Assembly (NCBI GenBank): GCA_001931535.1
Contig: CP016211.1
Location: forward strand, 7,115,703-7,179,702
DNA length: 64,000 bases
DNA from: Minicystis rosea
GTDB lineage: Bacteria > Myxococcota_A > Polyangia > Polyangiales > Polyangiaceae
Reading direction: 5' to 3'
The translations under genes were made by a program, and so were the position numbers. A model generated the notes under the pieces. The model searched no databases. It was not told the origin of the DNA and saw nothing but the letters and a program-made list of their open reading frames with translations. Positions 61,961 to 64,000 of this stretch are shown in pieces (position 1 is the stretch's first letter; each line of letters opens with the position of its first letter).

Positions 61961-62977
61961 ATGAACAGCATGCTTTGGGGGTTGCGTCGCGCCGCGCGGG
62001 CCGCGGCGACGGTGATGTTGGCGGCAGCGATGCCTGCGTGCATGGGGCCGCCGCCCGCGCCGGCCGAGGGCCCGCCGCAGCCCGCGGAGGCTCCGCAGCA
62101 ACAGGAGCAGCCGCAGCAGGCGCAGCCGCAGGACGACGGGCAGCAGGCCGGCGACGACGACGCGAACATCGAAGACTTTTACGAGCCGCTCGCCAACTAC
62201 GGCACCTGGGTCGACACACCGGAGTACGGCCGCGTGTGGCAGCCGGCCGACGACGTGGCCGGTGACAGCTTCGTCCCCTACGCGTCCGATGGATCCTGGG
62301 CGGCGAACGACGACGGCGATTGGGTCTTCCAGAGCAAGTACGACAACGAGTTCGGCTGGGCGACGTACCATTACGGCCGCTGGGCCGAGCACGACGACTA
62401 CGGCTGGGTGTGGGTCCCCGGCACCGTGTGGGCCCCGTCGTGGGTCGAGTGGCGTTACGGCGGCGGCTACGTCGGCTGGGTGCCGATGGGCCCGCCGGGC
62501 GTGACCTTCGTCGAGGATCGTTGGTTCTTCGTGGAGGAGCGCTCCTTCGGCTCGCCGCTCATCTACGGCTACCGCATCCCGCCCGATCGGGTGCACGTGG
62601 CCTATATGGCGGCCGCTCCGATCGTCGAGGTCCGCGGCCGCGCGCGCTGGACGGCGGGCCCGCCCGTGGCGCGCCTCCGGGCCCAGGGCGTGGCCGTGCG
62701 CACGGTGCACGCGCGCGTCCCGGCGCGCGGCTACGTGCGGACGACGGCGCGCACGGCGAAGGCCGCCGGCGCCTCGCGTCCGCGTCCCGCCGCGCCGAAG
62801 GTGAAGCACAACAAGCCGCCCAAGCACCACGACGCGCCGGCCGCGCATCACGACGCGCCCAAGCACCACGACGCGCCCAAGCACCACGACGCGCCTCCGC
62901 CGAAGAAGGCCGCGCCGCCGCCTCCGCCGAAGAAGGCGCCGCCTCCGCCCCCCAAGAAGGGCGGCAAGCGCCGCTGA
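61961..62977 (+). CDS. YXWGXW/DUF6600-type lipoprotein
   Basis: 338 residues from the ATG at 61961. Signal peptide AATVMLAAAMPAC, then a Pro/Gln/Glu linker. Residues ~70-200 carry the Trp-Gly aromatic repeats of the DUF6600 family: FYEPLANYGTWVDTPEYGRV, GSWAANDDGDWVF, FGWATYHYGRWAEHDDYGWV and GGGYVGWVPMGPPG. The C-terminus (~270-338) is a disordered His/Asp/Pro/Lys-rich tail built from KHHDAP and PPPKKAP repeats. Envelope protein, probably periplasmic. Role unknown. Confidence 0.75.
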   Translation: MNSMLWGLRRAARAAATVMLAAAMPACMGPPPAPAEGPPQPAEAPQQQEQPQQAQPQDDGQQAGDDDANIEDFYEPLANYGTWVDTPEYGRVWQPADDVAGDSFVPYASDGSWAANDDGDWVFQSKYDNEFGWATYHYGRWAEHDDYGWVWVPGTVWAPSWVEWRYGGGYVGWVPMGPPGVTFVEDRWFFVEERSFGSPLIYGYRIPPDRVHVAYMAAAPIVEVRGRARWTAGPPVARLRAQGVAVRTVHARVPARGYVRTTARTAKAAGASRPRPAAPKVKHNKPPKHHDAPAAHHDAPKHHDAPKHHDAPPPKKAAPPPPPKKAPPPPPKKGGKRR

Positions 62978-63283
62978 TCGCGCTTCAAGCGCGGACCGCG
63001 TCGGCCCTTCGCCCGGGCTGATCCTTTCTCTCCCCTCCCCTCCAGCGTCCTCGTCATCCCCGACACCGTCGCGGCCATCGCCGCGATGGTGTCGTGCGCC
63101 TTCCATCCGACGCGCGAATGATCGCGTCGGAGACCGCAACACAAATTCGCAGAGGTCGATGTGCCGCAAAGAGCGCCTCGCTGCGAGCGGGTGCGCGAGT
63201 CGCGTCATCGAAGCTCCTAGCGCCCGCATGTGTGGCGCTGGTCTCGGATCCCGACGTCCTCGACGTCGAGGAGGGAGGACTCG
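62978..63283. other. Spacer with terminator-like hairpin
   Basis: About 306 bp. Apart from the stem-loop at 63061-63094 and the ribosome site of the next gene, nothing was recognised. Confidence 0.4.
63061..63094 (+). terminator. 15-bp stem-loop downstream of the DUF6600-type gene
   Basis: CGACACCGTCGCGGC, loop CATC, GCCGCGATGGTGTCG: 14 Watson-Crick pairs and one G-T. It lies 84 bp past the stop. No T-run. Confidence 0.55.
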
Positions 63284-64000
63284 TTGCGCCTTTGCTCCGC
63301 CGTCGCCTTGCTCGTCCTCACGGCCGCGACGCCCGCGCTCGCCCAGGATCCCCGCCGTCGGAGCCTCCCTCGCCCTCTGCTCCATCCGCCGCTGCCCCGA
63401 GCACACCCGCGCCCGGGGCTGCAACACCACCGCCGCCACCGACGCCGATCGCACCTGCGCCCGCGCCGTATGCGCCGCCGCAGAATGCACCCGCGCCCAC
63501 GCCGAATGCGCCCGCGCCGTTCGCTCCCGCGCCCTTCGCGCCCGCGCCGTTCGCGCCACTGCCGAATGCGCCCGCGCCCTTCGCGCCTGCGCCCTTCGCG
63601 CCTGCGCCGTTCGCTCCCGCGCCGTACGCGCTTGCGCCTCTGCCCTCTGCGCCCGCGCCGTTCGCACCGCCTCGTCCGCCGACGAGCTACCCGCCCGACA
63701 CGGACATCGTCTTCGCCACGCCCTTTCATGATGGCCGCGACGGCGCGATGCCGGCGGCGCCCAAGCGCGAGCGCGACTTCCACTTCGATCTCGGCTTCGG
63801 CACCGAGCTCCCCATCTCCGTCGGCGGCGTCGCCACCGCCGAGGTCCACGGGCGCGCGCTCTTTCAGCTCGGTCTCGGCTTCATGCCGCACGGGTATGCG
63901 CATGCCATCGACGGCATCCTCACCTCCGTCGGCGCGTACGACCAAGCCACCAGCAGCCGCATCCGGAGCGCGCTCGGCAGGTCGTTCGTCCTGCGCTCGT
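63284..64000 (+). CDS. Pro/Ala-rich exported protein, apparently frameshifted and cut by the window edge
   Basis: TTG at 63284 with GGAGG seven bases upstream; signal peptide LRLCSAVALLVLTAATPALA. At about 63350, in a CCCC run just after the signal cleavage site, the frame must move by one base, after which SEPPSPSAPSAAAPS, a long (A/P)-rich stretch with FAPAP repeats and PPTSYPPDTDIVFATPFHDG follow. From about 63770 the sequence becomes a beta-rich domain (FHFDLGFGTELPISVGG, ALFQLGLGFMPHG) and continues past 64000. Without the shift the ORF would end early in an Arg/His-rich nonsense stretch. Probably an outer-membrane-associated protein. Confidence 0.6.
   Translation, partial: MRLCSAVALLVLTAATPALAQDPRRRSLPRPLLHPPLPRAHPRPGLQHHRRHRRRSHLRPRRMRRRRMHPRPRRMRPRRSLPRPSRPRRSRHCRMRPRPSRLRPSRLRRSLPRRTRLRLCPLRPRRSHRLVRRRATRPTRTSSSPRPFMMAATARCRRRPSASATSTSISASAPSSPSPSAASPPPRSTGARSFSSVSASCRTGMRMPSTASSPPSARTTKPPAAASGARSAGRSSCAR

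Noticed and set aside
1..64000. tRNA, rRNA, riboswitch or phage attachment site
   Set aside because: I looked for cloverleaf-type arms, CCA-like ends, conserved rRNA blocks and integrase-flanking repeats and found none I could support by eye.

Overview
The window looks like a chromosomal stretch of a Myxococcota bacterium of the Polyangiales type (Sorangium/Polyangium/Minicystis-like). The reasons are the very high G+C content, the many predicted lipoproteins with long Ser/Gly/Thr or Pro/Ala linkers, several proteins ending in a MYXO-CTERM-like tail (Cys, hydrophobic helix, Arg cluster), an AgmX/PglI-type C-terminal domain, a double-kinase hybrid histidine kinase, and long spacers. I see no rRNA, tRNA, CRISPR array, prophage or intact transposase. 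The species call is inference.

Layout. 1-13.9 kb: secreted or lipoprotein genes mixed with enzymes (a lipoxygenase-like protein, a TrmO-like tRNA methyltransferase, a 2OG-Fe(II) dioxygenase, a PaaI-type thioesterase), a 102-bp-period tandem repeat carrying two operator-like palindromes, and a probable translationally coupled pair at 11.8-12.3 kb. 14-29.3 kb: mainly exported proteins, including a frameshifted lipoprotein gene, a DUF1566-like lipoprotein, a 1030-residue zinc phospholipase C with two discoidin domains, a Kazal-type lipoprotein, an FG-GAP lipoprotein and a TolC-family gene remnant. 29.3-30.1 kb: a 162-bp miniature inverted-repeat element (11-bp ends, 4-bp target duplication) that has inserted into the outer arm of an older ~180-bp palindrome. 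30.1-44.3 kb: a hybrid sensor kinase, an erythromycin-esterase-family lipoprotein, a deaminase-like protein with a frameshifted downstream partner, two periplasmic propeller-like lipoproteins, a decayed Kelch fragment, a 23-heptad minisatellite ORF, an ECF sigma factor with a start/stop-overlapping partner, and a PhyH-type dioxygenase. 44.4-52.6 kb: three exported genes on the minus strand, including a 1405-residue FG-GAP/Cys-rich MYXO-CTERM protein and a thrombospondin-type-3/VWA protein. 52.7-58.7 kb: a methyltransferase, a metallophosphoesterase, and, divergently, a trypsin-like protease/endonuclease I fusion overlapping a DNA/RNA non-specific endonuclease. 58.7-64 kb: a PHA-synthase-like hydrolase/acyl-CoA synthetase fusion, a YXWGXW-type lipoprotein, and a Pro/Ala-rich exported protein cut by the window edge.

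How parts may work together. The best candidate for an under-described system is the 53.7-58.7 kb cluster. A protease with a complete His/Asp/Ser triad is fused to an endonuclease I domain and overlaps a second nuclease by ATGA. Both nucleases carry the same short hydrophobic motif just before the nuclease domain, and a metallophosphoesterase is transcribed divergently. None has an obvious signal peptide, so a cytoplasmic conflict or effector role is plausible but unproven. The exported PLC and the neighbouring Kazal-type lipoprotein fit a predatory, surface-active lifestyle.

Caveat. Four otherwise intact exported-protein genes contain five apparent single-base losses, each near a 4-5 nt G or C run. 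They may be true pseudogenes or assembly errors. Domain calls come from motif recognition only; no database search was possible.
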